Below, one piece after another: positions 45,834 through 55,484 of a DNA stretch of 64,000 nt. The number at the start of each line of letters is the position of its first letter. Within the stretch, counting starts at the first letter, position 1. Under the pieces are notes generated by a model that was given only the letters and a program-made list of their open reading frames with translations, was not told the origin of the DNA and made no database searches. The position numbers and the translations under genes are program-made. This stretch comes from Mesorhizobium_G sp049840935 (GTDB lineage Bacteria; Pseudomonadota; Alphaproteobacteria; Rhizobiales; Rhizobiaceae): the NCBI GenBank assembly GCA_049840935.1, contig JASGJA010000010.1:124001-188000 (forward strand). The letters are read 5' to 3'.

Positions 45834-46115
45834 ATGAAGAACCATCCTCATCCGGGCGAAATTCTTCGCGAAGACATTTTGATGCCACTTGGCATTGAGG
45901 TGACAGAGGCTGCCCATAGGTTAGGCATTGCCAGAACAACCCTTTCGCGTGTCATTCACGGTCATGCGGGTATAAGTCCCGAACTTGCGATACGGTTGGA
46001 AAGAGCTGGCGTCAGTTCGGCTCGCTTCTGGATGAATTTGCAAGCTAACTATGAGCTTTCCAAAGCACGAAATCGTACAATTTCCAAAGTAATGCGGCTG
46101 CAATCGAACGCTTGA
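45834..46115 (+). CDS. higA: HigA-type antitoxin (XRE family)
   Basis: A 93-residue antitoxin with a HigA-type HTH domain: HPGEILREDILMPLGIEVTE, AHRLGIARTTLSRVIHGHAG and SPELAIRLERAGVSSARFWM. The HigA hallmark HPGEIL is intact. It neutralises HigB and represses the pair through the operator at 45508-45526. The module has been inserted between nth and a kinase gene, with no other mobile sequence visible around it. Confidence 0.93.
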   Translation: MKNHPHPGEILREDILMPLGIEVTEAAHRLGIARTTLSRVIHGHAGISPELAIRLERAGVSSARFWMNLQANYELSKARNRTISKVMRLQSNA

Positions 46116-46179
46116 TGAAACTTCGCGTTCAGGCTTTCCTACTTAAGAGATATATTGAGCGGGAGCTGAAGGACCGAAT

Positions 46180-48417
46180 TTGCACAAGCGCGAGGATGAA
46201 AAAGATTTAGGCCAGCAGGGGTCGGATGCCGCGTCGGCGAGCGATACGATTGATTTCGCCGCGGTTCTGCTGATCGTGCTTGTCGCAGTGCTGTCGCTCT
46301 GCGCCATCGTTTATCTTGAAAACCCGGATCAATCCGCCCGCACGGCCGCCATAGCGCTTGGCGTCGCTGCGGCGGCGGGCATCGTCGCTGTGTGGCTACG
46401 TGGACGCCTCTATGGCTTACGGCAGATTGCCCTGTTTCGTCGGCAGTCCGAGATCGAATCTCTTGCAGACCGAATGTGGGAACTGGAGGAAACCGAGCAG
46501 CGTTTCCGCGAGCTTTCCGACACGCTCGGCGACATCGTTGTCCATCGCAACCGGGATGGCCGCATCGTTTATGCAAATCGGGTGTTTGCCGGACTTGTTG
46601 GCAAGGAGCAGCGAAATCTTTCGGGCCGCACGCTGGATGAGTTGGGTATTCATGTCGGAACAGTGCCGGACGCATCTTTCGCGGGCGGCGAATATCTGAG
46701 TTCGACCGACGTTTCCGTCCCTTCGCCGAACGGCAATCGCTGGTTTTCGTGGGTGGAACTCACCGTGCGCGACAAGCACACCGGCGAAGTCTCCCACCGC
46801 GCCATCGCGCGCGATATCACCGTTCGTAAAAGCGCTGAGTCAGGCCTCATTGAGGCGCGTGAGCGTGCCGAACACGCAAGCCGCGCGAAATCGCGCTTCC
46901 TTGCCACGGTCAGTCACGAGATACGCACGCCGATGAACGGCATTACAGGGATGGCGAAGCTTCTCGCTGGGACAGAACTGTCAGACGAGCAGCGCACTTA
47001 TGTAAGTGCAATCTCGACATCGGCCACGTCACTTCTGGCGCTCATCGAAGACCTTCTCGATTTCTCCAAGATCGAGGCTGGTCGCTTTGTGCCGGAGTTG
47101 CAACGCGTATCCCCGCGCGAGCTTGTAAATAACGTCGTCGAACTGCTGGCGTCGCGCGCCTACGCAAAAGGACTTGGGCTTGGTTGCTATGTCTCGCCGG
47201 ATGTTCCTATTCGCGTCATGGCAGATCCGGGCCGCGTGCGTCAGGTGCTCATCAATCTCGTCGCCAATGCAACGAAATTCACCGACCACGGCGGCATTTT
47301 GGTCAGCGTCACTACCGAAGCCGAAAATTCCAACATGTTGCGGTTTACGGTTCGGGACACCGGGCCGGGCATGCGCAGCAGCGATCTTGAGCGCATCTTT
47401 GAAGAGTTTGAGCAGGCGGATGGCACATCAACCCGCACGAAAGGCGGCATCGGGCTCGGACTTGCGATTTCCCGCAGGCTTGTTGAAGGCATGGGCGGCG
47501 AAATCAAAGTCGAAAGTACGCAAGGAAAAGGATCGGAATTTTCCTTTACAATCGCCGCAACACCCGCCGAAGCGGTAAAGCCAGAGCATTCTGTACCCTT
47601 GGACAAGAAGTGCCTGATCCTTTCTCCCAATACGGTGGAAGCGGAAGCGCTGCGGCTTACCATCGTCGCGAATGGCGGTCAGGCTGCAACTGCCGCTAAT
47701 ATTGAGTCGGCAAAGGAACTCGCAAAGCAACCTTGGGATACGATCCTTGTAGACGCCGAAATAGAGCGACAGAACAGCGGCCTGCTGCAAGATTTGCGCA
47801 AAGCCGGGCTGAAAGCCGCGCCGATCATCATTATCGGCCCCGATGGTCGCGGCGAACTGAGCGAATTTCAGGACCGTGGCTACCCCAATTTTCTCGTGCG
47901 ACCCGTGCGCGGAGAAACATTGCTTCGGCTTCTCCAATCCCGGCTCGGGACGGAAAAGACCAGCACAAGAAAAACGCAGTCCGTTGGCCGCGCCAGCAAT
48001 GGCCAGAGCCTGTCTATCCTTCTGGCCGAAGACAATGAGATCAATGCCTTGCTTGCGCGCACAGCCCTGACGCGAGCCGGCCACAAGGTCGAGACCGTCA
48101 GCGATGGCGGTGCCGCTGTTGAGGCCGCGATTGGTGAAAAATCACGCAAGCGCTTCGACGTTGTGCTCATGGATCTTAGCATGCCCGTCATGGACGGGTT
48201 TGATGCAATCGCCATGATTCGGAAATATGAGGAGGAAAAGGGTCACGAGCCTATGCCTATCCTCGTTCTCTCTGCCGACAGTCAGGAAAAAACACGTCAT
48301 GAGGCAATTGCTGGCGGTGCTAGCGGCTTTCTGACAAAGCCAATCGACCCCGATGCGCTGGTCCGCGCTGTCGAAGAACAACCTCGCGGTCACAATTTCG
48401 CGCGCCAGCGCGCCTGA
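46180..48417 (+). CDS. Hybrid sensor histidine kinase with two receiver-like domains
   Basis: A 745-residue membrane hybrid kinase. Two helices occupy residues ~25-75; a PAS domain follows (~105-215, FRELSDTLGDIVVHRNRDGR). The H-box SHEIRTPMNGITG places the phospho-His at 246, and ATPase motifs are NLVANATKF and GIGLGLAIS. A first receiver-like domain (~475-590) lacks the acidic pair and looks inactive. The last receiver (~610-740) has phospho-Asp about 665 in VLMDLSMPVMDG. The start is a TTG with AAGGA upstream. The signal is unknown. Confidence 0.88.
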   Translation: MHKREDEKDLGQQGSDAASASDTIDFAAVLLIVLVAVLSLCAIVYLENPDQSARTAAIALGVAAAAGIVAVWLRGRLYGLRQIALFRRQSEIESLADRMWELEETEQRFRELSDTLGDIVVHRNRDGRIVYANRVFAGLVGKEQRNLSGRTLDELGIHVGTVPDASFAGGEYLSSTDVSVPSPNGNRWFSWVELTVRDKHTGEVSHRAIARDITVRKSAESGLIEARERAEHASRAKSRFLATVSHEIRTPMNGITGMAKLLAGTELSDEQRTYVSAISTSATSLLALIEDLLDFSKIEAGRFVPELQRVSPRELVNNVVELLASRAYAKGLGLGCYVSPDVPIRVMADPGRVRQVLINLVANATKFTDHGGILVSVTTEAENSNMLRFTVRDTGPGMRSSDLERIFEEFEQADGTSTRTKGGIGLGLAISRRLVEGMGGEIKVESTQGKGSEFSFTIAATPAEAVKPEHSVPLDKKCLILSPNTVEAEALRLTIVANGGQAATAANIESAKELAKQPWDTILVDAEIERQNSGLLQDLRKAGLKAAPIIIIGPDGRGELSEFQDRGYPNFLVRPVRGETLLRLLQSRLGTEKTSTRKTQSVGRASNGQSLSILLAEDNEINALLARTALTRAGHKVETVSDGGAAVEAAIGEKSRKRFDVVLMDLSMPVMDGFDAIAMIRKYEEEKGHEPMPILVLSADSQEKTRHEAIAGGASGFLTKPIDPDALVRAVEEQPRGHNFARQRA

Positions 48418-48504
48418 CCTGCTTTAGCCGCGCATCGACTGTCACTATCGTGTATTATGCTCCCGCTATTGTTCGGCGAACTGAACTGGCTCCAGGAGCA
48501 TCCG

Positions 48505-49368
48505 ATGCAAAACGTGGCTGAAACCTTTTCTCCCGATTGCCCGACAGTCGCTCATCAATTGCCGAATGACAGTCTGCTTGGCCGCATCGGCTCGCTTGAG
48601 GTTCGCCTCGCCCGCAGCGCGGAAGAAATCGAAGCCGCGCAGGCCGTTCGTTACCGTGTATTTTGCGAAGAGCTTGGTGCGCAGGTTACAATTCCCGGTG
48701 CCGCAATGCAGCGCGACGTGGATGCGTTCGATGATATTTGCGACCATCTGATCGTCTGTGACGGCACCCTCCCCGGCCCTGATTATCGCCGCGTTGTCGG
48801 CACCTACCGGTTGTTGCCGCAAGAACGCGCCGAGCGGAATGGCGGCTTTTATTCGGCTTCGGAGTTTGAACTGAACAGCCTCATCGAGCGCAACCGCGGC
48901 CTCCGCTTTGTGGAACTTGGACGCTCGTGCGTGCTGCCCGCCTATCGTACCAAGCGCACCATCGAGGCCATGTGGCAGGCGATCTGGGCTTACGTAAAGC
49001 TCCATGAAATCGACGTCATGGCTGGTTGCGCTTCGTTCCACGGAACTATTCCTGCCGCTCACGCGGAGGCGCTGTCCTTCCTTCGCCAAAACTGCCGCGC
49101 CGAAGGCAATTGGTCCGTCCGCGCAGTGCAGGAACGTTTCAGCAGCATGGATTTGATGCCGGAAGAGGCAATAAACCCGAAGGCCGCGCTGATGGCTATG
49201 CCGCCACTCATCAAAGGCTATTTGCGGCTTGGCGCACGCTTCGGGGATGGCTGCGTCGTGGACTATGAATTTGGCACGACCGATGTTTTCGTCGTCCTGC
49301 CGGTATCGTTCATTTCTCAGCGCTACATCAGCTATTACAGCAATGACGGCCAAAGCCTGGTTGCTTAG
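48505..49368 (+). CDS. olsB: Ornithine N-acyltransferase OlsB
   Basis: A 287-residue GNAT-type acyltransferase of the OlsB family (L-ornithine N-alpha-acyltransferase). It adds 3-hydroxyacyl from acyl carrier protein to ornithine, the first step of ornithine-lipid synthesis. The core QAVRYRVFCEELGAQVTI, ELGRSCVLPAYRTKRTIEAM and GCASFHGTIPAAHAEALSFL is typical. The ATG at 48505, preceded by AGGAGC, is preferred to an in-frame ATG 16 codons upstream. olsA is not adjacent. Confidence 0.9.
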   Translation: MQNVAETFSPDCPTVAHQLPNDSLLGRIGSLEVRLARSAEEIEAAQAVRYRVFCEELGAQVTIPGAAMQRDVDAFDDICDHLIVCDGTLPGPDYRRVVGTYRLLPQERAERNGGFYSASEFELNSLIERNRGLRFVELGRSCVLPAYRTKRTIEAMWQAIWAYVKLHEIDVMAGCASFHGTIPAAHAEALSFLRQNCRAEGNWSVRAVQERFSSMDLMPEEAINPKAALMAMPPLIKGYLRLGARFGDGCVVDYEFGTTDVFVVLPVSFISQRYISYYSNDGQSLVA

Positions 49369-49392
49369 TTCAAGGGCAGCAACGCCCACCCG

Positions 49393-51072
49393 CTACGGAC
49401 CGAACAACACTTTGGCCTGTTTTTCCGTGTAGTATCCCATCTCTATGTCATGTCGCACGGCATGAGGATCACGGTCGTGTGGATTGCCATAGCCGCCGCC
49501 GCCCGGTGTATCGACACATACACGGTCGCCAGCCTTCAGCGGAATATCCTGCTCCTTGGAGAGATGTTCCGGCACATGCGCAACACCGTCGCGGAACACG
49601 GTGACTTTGTTTGGCGCACCATCAGCGCCGCCGAGCGCCCCTTGCGGTCCGAAGCGACCATGATCCATGACGAAGGAAGCGCGCGCCTCGCCGCGCAATA
49701 GTTCGACCTCATAAGACAGGCCGAAGCCGCCGCGATGCTCTCCGGCCCCGCCTGAACCCTCATGCATGGCATAGCGGCGATAGAGAACGGGAAACGCCTG
49801 TTCCATGATTTCGACCGGCGGAGATTTGGAAATACCGATGGTTGAGCAACCATTGGTAAGCCCGTCCTGCGCGGCATTGCCGCCGTAACCGCCGCCGGAA
49901 ATCTGATACATAACGAAATCGCGCTTGCGCTCAGGGTCATGCCCGCCAAGCGCAAAATTGCCGCTTGTACCGGCAGGCGCAGCTGTAACCAGATCGGGAA
50001 TTGCCTGCACCATCGCCGCGAACACCGCCTCTGCAATGCGCTGCGAGACTTCCGCTGCGCAACCGGAAACCGGGCGCGGATAACGTGCATCAAGGAAGGT
50101 GCCTTCCGGCGTCTTCACGATCAACGGTTCGAATGCGCCCGCGCTGATCGGCACATCCGGGAAAATATGGCGCATAGCGAGATAAACGGATGACAGCGTT
50201 GTAGCCAACACGCTGTTCATCGGTCCTGCACAAGGCTTTGACGACTGCGAGAAATCGAAGGTCAGCGTATCGCCCTGCTTTTCCACCACAAGCGCGATGG
50301 TCAGAGGCTTGTTCACCACACCGTCAGAATCGATAAACGCTTTCGAGCGATAGGTTCCGTCTGGAATGCGGGCAATATGCGCACGCATCTGGTCTGCCGC
50401 GCGACGGCGTAATTCGGCAATCGCTTCGACAACCGTTTCGTCTCCGTAACGATCTAATATTGCCGATAGCCGCTCCTCGCCCACACGTAGCGCGGCAGCT
50501 TGCGCGCGAATGTCTCCGATACGCTGCTCGGCCACGCGAATATTCGAAGAAATGATGGCGTGAATTTCGGGATCGAGCACGCCCTTCTTGAAAAGCTTCA
50601 CGGGCGGCAGGCGCAAGCCTTCCTGCTCCACCGCGGTGGCCGATGCCGAAAAGCCCCCCGGCACCGCACCACCTGTATCCGGCCAATGCCCGGTATTGGA
50701 AAGCCAGCAGAAAATCTTATCATCTCGCCAAACCGGCATGGCAAACCGCACATCCATCAGATGCGTGCCGCCAAGATAAGGATCGTTGACGATGTAAATG
50801 TCGCCGGGTTCCGGCGGCAGGCAGCGGCCGTCACGGATCATCTCGATAATCGTGCGCGTGGAATATTGCATGACGCCCACGAAGACCGGCAACCCTTCCG
50901 AACCTTGCGCGATCAACGAACCGTCTTCCGCCGAATAGATGCCGTCAGAGCGGTCATTGGCTTCGGCGATGACGGGCGAAAATGCAGCGCGTGAAAACGT
51001 CAGGTCCATCTCGTCACACGTTTGCTGCAACGCGGCCTGAATGACGGAAAGCGTAATTGCGTCGAGGCTCAT
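49393..51072 (-). CDS. hyuB: Hydantoinase B/oxoprolinase-type subunit
   Basis: A 559-residue HyuB-family subunit. Signature stretches are RAAFSPVIAEANDRSDGIYS, SNTGHWPDTGGAVPGGFSAS and GCSTIGISKSPPVEIMEQAF, together with a glycine-rich C-terminus (GGAGEHRGGFGLSYEV, DTPGGGGYGNPHDRD). It acts with HyuA to open hydantoins or related cyclic amides using ATP. It overlaps hyuA by four bases. The exact substrate (N-methylhydantoin, 5-oxoproline or acetone-type) is not readable from sequence. Confidence 0.9.
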   Translation of the reverse strand: MSLDAITLSVIQAALQQTCDEMDLTFSRAAFSPVIAEANDRSDGIYSAEDGSLIAQGSEGLPVFVGVMQYSTRTIIEMIRDGRCLPPEPGDIYIVNDPYLGGTHLMDVRFAMPVWRDDKIFCWLSNTGHWPDTGGAVPGGFSASATAVEQEGLRLPPVKLFKKGVLDPEIHAIISSNIRVAEQRIGDIRAQAAALRVGEERLSAILDRYGDETVVEAIAELRRRAADQMRAHIARIPDGTYRSKAFIDSDGVVNKPLTIALVVEKQGDTLTFDFSQSSKPCAGPMNSVLATTLSSVYLAMRHIFPDVPISAGAFEPLIVKTPEGTFLDARYPRPVSGCAAEVSQRIAEAVFAAMVQAIPDLVTAAPAGTSGNFALGGHDPERKRDFVMYQISGGGYGGNAAQDGLTNGCSTIGISKSPPVEIMEQAFPVLYRRYAMHEGSGGAGEHRGGFGLSYEVELLRGEARASFVMDHGRFGPQGALGGADGAPNKVTVFRDGVAHVPEHLSKEQDIPLKAGDRVCVDTPGGGGYGNPHDRDPHAVRHDIEMGYYTEKQAKVLFGP

Positions 51073-53192
51073 GATCTGCCCCCGATTTCGATGATGATGT
51101 TGCCGTCGCTGTCGCTGGTTGCGTGGTCGCCGGGTTGAAGCACGGTTGTTGCGTCAAGCTGTTCGAGAATTGCGGGGCCAGTAATTACCGCTTCAAGCGG
51201 CAGCTTCTGGCGATCATACACCGGCGTGTCCTGCCATTCGCCGTCGAACCAGGCGGAGCGGCGCTCCAGCAATGCACCCTCCAGCGTGGCGGCACGTCCT
51301 GCCGGGTCGATCAGCCGCGACAGATCAACCTGCGGACGTATGCCCGTGACAGATGTATTGAGGCTGACTAGATTGGCGCGGATTTCCGGCAACTCCACTT
51401 TGAAGCGAGCGAAATAGGCGCGCTCGAAAAGCCCCTGCAGCGTCGCGCGATCCACCTCGCCCGAAGGCAGCGGCACATTGAGAATGTGCGTTTGCCCGAC
51501 AAATTGCATGTCGGCGGAATGCGCAACCTCGATCCGTTCCGGCTTCACGGCCTCCTTGGCGATCAAGGCTTCGCCCTCCGCGCGCTGCGCCGCCAGAATG
51601 CTCCGCACGGGAGCCTCGTCCACAATAGCCACCGGCTGGTTGACCGTGTTCACAAAGTCCTGCCGCAGATCGGCCACCACGCAGCCAAGCGCATTTGTAA
51701 TTCCCGGCCGAGCCGGAACGATCACTTTCGGCAGACCAAGTTCGCGCGCAAGGGCGCTGGCATGCAGCGGCCCCGCCCCGCCGAACGCAAACAGCGCAAA
51801 GTCACGAGGGTCATGGCCTCGCGCCACGGAAACCATGCGCACGGCACCGGCCATTTTTACATTGGCGAGCCGCAACACAGCGCCAGCGGCACTGACACCA
51901 TCCAGATTTGCAGCCTTGCCAATGCGCTCGGCAAAGATGCTCGTCACGCCTTCCACGCCGACAGGTGAATCCACGGCCAACAGCTTGCGGGCGCTTAGCC
52001 GCCCAAGAACCAGATTGGCGTCGGTGATGGTGGGTTCCTTGCCGCCGCGTCCATAACAAATCGGACCAGGGGTAGCGCCAGCGCTTTCCGGGCCGATCTG
52101 GATCAGGCCGGATGCATCAACGCGCGCAATGGAGCCGCCGCCCGCGCCCACCGTATGCACGGCCACCATCGGCACGTGGATCGGCATCGCATATTCGATC
52201 TCGATTTCGTTCGAGACGGCGGGCTGCGCGTTGCGAATAAGCGCAACATCGGTCGAGGTGCCGCCCATGTCATATGTCACGATGTTGGGAAAGCCCGCGC
52301 GCTTCGCCGTATAGGCAGCAGCAATAACACCGGACGCTGGGCCGGACATGACCGTTTTCGCCGCCTCGCGACTGACAAAGCTGGCGGAAATCATGCCGCC
52401 ATTGCCGTTCATGATGAGGAAGTCGCGACCATAGCCGCGCGCGGAAAGCTCGCGCCGCAAGCGCTCGACATAGCGCTCAAGAATGGGCTGCACCGAGGCA
52501 TTCACCGCTGCCGTAACGCCGCGCTCAAACTCTCGCGCCTCGGACAACAGCGCGTGGCCGGTTGTAATGTAATCATTCGGCCAAAGCTCTGCTGCGATTT
52601 CCGCCGCGCGCCGCTCATGCGCCGGGTTGGCGTAGGAATGCAGGAAGTGGATGACAAGCGCCTCACAACCTGCATCGAGCAATTGTCGGATCGCTGTGCG
52701 TAGCTCGTCCTCGTTCAGCTGGTCGCGCACCCGGCCCGATGCTTCCACACGTTCGGTGACTTCCAGCCGCAGATTGCGCGGAATGATGGGGGTAAACGTG
52801 CCAGTCATGCCATAGGCTTGCGGGCGTGTGCGGCGGCCCAGTTCAAGCACATCACGAAAGCCGCGTGTGGTGATAAGTCCTGTCTTGGCGAGACGTCGTT
52901 CCAGCACCGCATTGGTCGTGGTGGTCGTGCCATGAACAATCAGGTCGATTTCTGAAATATCGAAACCGGTTTGATTCAGCGCGGCAACCACGCCGTGCGC
53001 CTGATTTTCAACCGTGGTTGGGGTCTTGGCGAGGCGAACCTGACCGTTTCGTCCATCGATCAAAAGAAGGTCGGTAAAGGTTCCGCCGACATCTATGCCG
53101 GCGACCACGGCTTCTTTCGAAGTTTCACCCGGCGCGGGAATATTCTTCGCCATCGACAGTTTCCGAAACGTGCGCCCTGTTCCGGTGCTCAT
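51069..53192 (-). CDS. hyuA: Hydantoinase A/oxoprolinase-type subunit
   Basis: A 707-residue HyuA-family subunit with an actin-like ATPase fold. Near the N-terminus is AGIDVGGTFTDLLLIDGRNG; further on VHGTTTTTNAVLERR, DMGGTSTDVALI, and FGGAGPLHASALARELG are all family marks. A shorter start at 53153 is equally compatible, as neither ATG has a convincing ribosome site. It partners HyuB, encoded with a four-base overlap. No transporter or regulator is linked in the window. Confidence 0.9.
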   Translation of the reverse strand: MSTGTGRTFRKLSMAKNIPAPGETSKEAVVAGIDVGGTFTDLLLIDGRNGQVRLAKTPTTVENQAHGVVAALNQTGFDISEIDLIVHGTTTTTNAVLERRLAKTGLITTRGFRDVLELGRRTRPQAYGMTGTFTPIIPRNLRLEVTERVEASGRVRDQLNEDELRTAIRQLLDAGCEALVIHFLHSYANPAHERRAAEIAAELWPNDYITTGHALLSEAREFERGVTAAVNASVQPILERYVERLRRELSARGYGRDFLIMNGNGGMISASFVSREAAKTVMSGPASGVIAAAYTAKRAGFPNIVTYDMGGTSTDVALIRNAQPAVSNEIEIEYAMPIHVPMVAVHTVGAGGGSIARVDASGLIQIGPESAGATPGPICYGRGGKEPTITDANLVLGRLSARKLLAVDSPVGVEGVTSIFAERIGKAANLDGVSAAGAVLRLANVKMAGAVRMVSVARGHDPRDFALFAFGGAGPLHASALARELGLPKVIVPARPGITNALGCVVADLRQDFVNTVNQPVAIVDEAPVRSILAAQRAEGEALIAKEAVKPERIEVAHSADMQFVGQTHILNVPLPSGEVDRATLQGLFERAYFARFKVELPEIRANLVSLNTSVTGIRPQVDLSRLIDPAGRAATLEGALLERRSAWFDGEWQDTPVYDRQKLPLEAVITGPAILEQLDATTVLQPGDHATSDSDGNIIIEIGGRS

Positions 53193-53295
53193 CTTTGGAA
53201 CCGGGTTTCAGGCTTCAATCTTGACCGGATAATCGTTTGTATACTAATAAACTTCCGACACAAGGCCCCGCTTTTTGAACAGGTCCTGACTTTCT

Positions 53296-54120
53296 ATGCA
53301 GCATTCAACATCCATCAAGGCAGTCGAAAGCGACGCGCCAAAATTTCCCATTCCGGCCAATGTTCATGCCGAGACGGTGGTGTCTGTGCACCACTATACG
53401 GACCGGCTTTTCAAATTCCGCATCACGCGCCCGCAAAGCTTCCGCTTCCGCTCTGGCGAGTTCGTGATGATCGGATTGCCGAACGCTGAAAAGCCCGTGT
53501 TCCGGGCCTATTCGATTGCCTCTCCCGCATGGGACGAGGAGATTGAATTTTTCTCGATCAAAGTGCCGGATGGACCGCTCACACAGCATCTCCAGCAGAT
53601 CAAGCCGGGTGACACGGTGTTGATGCGCCAGAAGTCCACCGGCACGCTGGTGGTAGACGCGCTAACGCCGGGCAAGCGGCTGTTCATGATCTCGACCGGC
53701 ACAGGCATAGCGCCTTTCGCCAGCCTTGTGCGCGACCCGGACACCTATGACAAGTTCGAGCAACTCGTGCTGACGCATACGTGCCGCGATGCGGCAGAAC
53801 TCGTCTACGGGCAGGAGCTGATTTCCAATCTCGCGGAAGATCCGCTGATCGGTGAATTTGCGCCGCGCGTAACTTTGTATTCCACGACCACGCGCGAACA
53901 GACACCTCATATGGGCCGCATCACGCATCTGATCGAGAACGGGAAAATCTACGCCGATCTCGGCATCGAAGCACTCAATCCTGAGACGGATCGCGTGATG
54001 ATCTGCGGCTCCATGCACATGATTCAGGATGTAAAGGCGCTGCTGGAAAAGCTCGGCTTCGAGGAAGGTTCGCTCAACAGCCCCAATAGCTTCGTACTGG
54101 AACGCGCATTCGTCGGGTGA
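53296..54120 (+). CDS. fpr: Ferredoxin/flavodoxin-NADP reductase
   Basis: A 274-residue FAD enzyme of the bacterial FPR type. FAD-binding RAYSIAS is near residue 74, NADP-binding ISTGTGIAPFASLVRDP follows, and ICGSMHMIQDVK and the closing FVLERAFVG are typical of alphaproteobacterial Fpr. It supplies electrons to ferredoxins or flavodoxins, and may also serve the sulfite reductase downstream or the haem/iron systems. It stands alone, 300 bases before cysG. Confidence 0.94.
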   Translation: MQHSTSIKAVESDAPKFPIPANVHAETVVSVHHYTDRLFKFRITRPQSFRFRSGEFVMIGLPNAEKPVFRAYSIASPAWDEEIEFFSIKVPDGPLTQHLQQIKPGDTVLMRQKSTGTLVVDALTPGKRLFMISTGTGIAPFASLVRDPDTYDKFEQLVLTHTCRDAAELVYGQELISNLAEDPLIGEFAPRVTLYSTTTREQTPHMGRITHLIENGKIYADLGIEALNPETDRVMICGSMHMIQDVKALLEKLGFEEGSLNSPNSFVLERAFVG

Positions 54121-54419
54121 ATGGGAACCTGTTTGACTTGCGACGTTGGCGCTTTTGCACGGCGTTAATTTCATCTTCCTTCTCCCTGTTTCCGGGGGTC
54201 CGAAGGACGGGAGAGACGCGTGACTCTCCCCGGCAGAGGTCGTGGCAGCGGGATGAGGGGCAGCACCGACCTATGCAGATTGGCACTCAGGAATAATTTT
54301 CTTCCAAGCGGCGCACTCCGGGAAAAAACGTTGGCGCGGCTTACGCGTCACGCGAGTGGATTTCTTATACCGATCGCGCATTGCGGGTAAAAACGGGCTT
54401 CATTCAGGAGTCCGAAGCC
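54121..54419. other. Gene-free region between fpr and cysG
   Basis: About 300 bases with no gene. It holds the control signals of the sulfur operon, though I can name none with certainty. GGAATAATTTTCTTCC (54290-54305) is a partly symmetric AT-rich element. GC-rich runs around 54180-54260 could fold, including TCTCCC and GGGAGA arms, but no clean terminator with a T run is visible. Confidence 0.5.
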
Positions 54420-55484
54420 GTGACGGCATCTGCGCCAAAACTCAACGCATTTCCGGTTTTCATCCGCGTAGCGGATGAGGTGGTCGTCATCGTCGGCGGC
54501 GGCGATGAAGCTTACGCCAAAGCGCGGCTGATCGGCCAGTCATCGGCCAGGCTGCGCATCGTTGCGGAAGAAGTCGAAACCTCCTTCGCCGCGTGGATTG
54601 CACAAAACAGCGCAGAACATGTCGCCGAGGCTTACACGGCCCGCCATCTCGAAACGGCGCGTCTGGTTTTCGCAGCAAGCGGCGAAGAAGCGCTTGACCG
54701 TCAGGTCAGCGAAGATGCGCGCCGACTCGGCATTGCGGTTAACGCGGTAGACCGCCCTGAACTGTGCGATTTCTACACCCCAGCCATTGTGAACCGCGCG
54801 CCGGTTTGCGTTGCCATCGGCACGGAAGGCACCGGACCGGTTCTGTCCCAGATGCTCCGCGCGCGGATCGACCGTATGCTTGCGCCCTCGCTCGGTGCGC
54901 TGGCATCGCTTGGCGAAACGTTCCGCGCGTCGGTGGAACGCTTCGTTCCAAAAGGCGCGGCGCGGCGTCGGTTCTGGTCGGACTTTTTCTCCGGTGAGCC
55001 CGCACGGCAGATGGAAGTTGGCCATATCGAAGAAGCCCGCGCGGCAGCAACTGAATTGCTGCTGAGGCGGCAGGGCATCACCGGCCACGTATCTCTGGTG
55101 GGTGCCGGTCCCGGTGCTGAAGACCTGCTGACGCTGCGCGCGCAACGTCACCTGATGGAAGCCGATGTAGTCGTGCACGACATCAACGTGCCGGAAGCAC
55201 TGGTGGCAATGGGACGGCGCGACGCCGAACGCATTGCCGTTGGCAAGCAATGCGATGCGTCCAGCCAGCGCGACATCAACGATCTGCTGGTGAAACTGGC
55301 GAGCGAAGGCAAGCGCGTTGTGCGCCTGAAGCTCGGCGATCTGCTGATGTTCGGCAAGGCTGGCGACGAAATCGCAGCACTGCGCGCGGCAGATGTTTCA
55401 TATGAACTCGTGCCGGGTGTGGTTGCGCCATTCGCCACGGTTTCCAAGCCCGTCCGCCAGAAATCTCTGGGAGAGGCGGCATGA
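54420..55484 (+). CDS. cysG: CysG-like siroheme synthase with shortened methyltransferase domain
   Basis: A 354-residue protein. Residues ~1-200 form the precorrin-2 dehydrogenase/ferrochelatase part (FPVFIRVADEVVVIVGGGDE, SARLRIVAEEV). Residues ~225-350 begin a uroporphyrinogen methyltransferase domain (HVSLVGAGPGAEDLLTLRAQ) but stop after ~125 residues, about half the usual length, and the GGDPFVFGRGGE motif is degraded to LGDLLMFGKAGDE. The GTG start has CAGGAG upstream. It overlaps the next gene by four bases, so the short end is real. It feeds siroheme to CysI. Confidence 0.85.
   Translation: MTASAPKLNAFPVFIRVADEVVVIVGGGDEAYAKARLIGQSSARLRIVAEEVETSFAAWIAQNSAEHVAEAYTARHLETARLVFAASGEEALDRQVSEDARRLGIAVNAVDRPELCDFYTPAIVNRAPVCVAIGTEGTGPVLSQMLRARIDRMLAPSLGALASLGETFRASVERFVPKGAARRRFWSDFFSGEPARQMEVGHIEEARAAATELLLRRQGITGHVSLVGAGPGAEDLLTLRAQRHLMEADVVVHDINVPEALVAMGRRDAERIAVGKQCDASSQRDINDLLVKLASEGKRVVRLKLGDLLMFGKAGDEIAALRAADVSYELVPGVVAPFATVSKPVRQKSLGEAA

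Noticed and set aside
54290..54305. GGAATAATTTTCTTCC as a sulfur regulator operator
   Set aside because: Symmetry is imperfect and I know no matching consensus with confidence; listed only under the gene-free region.
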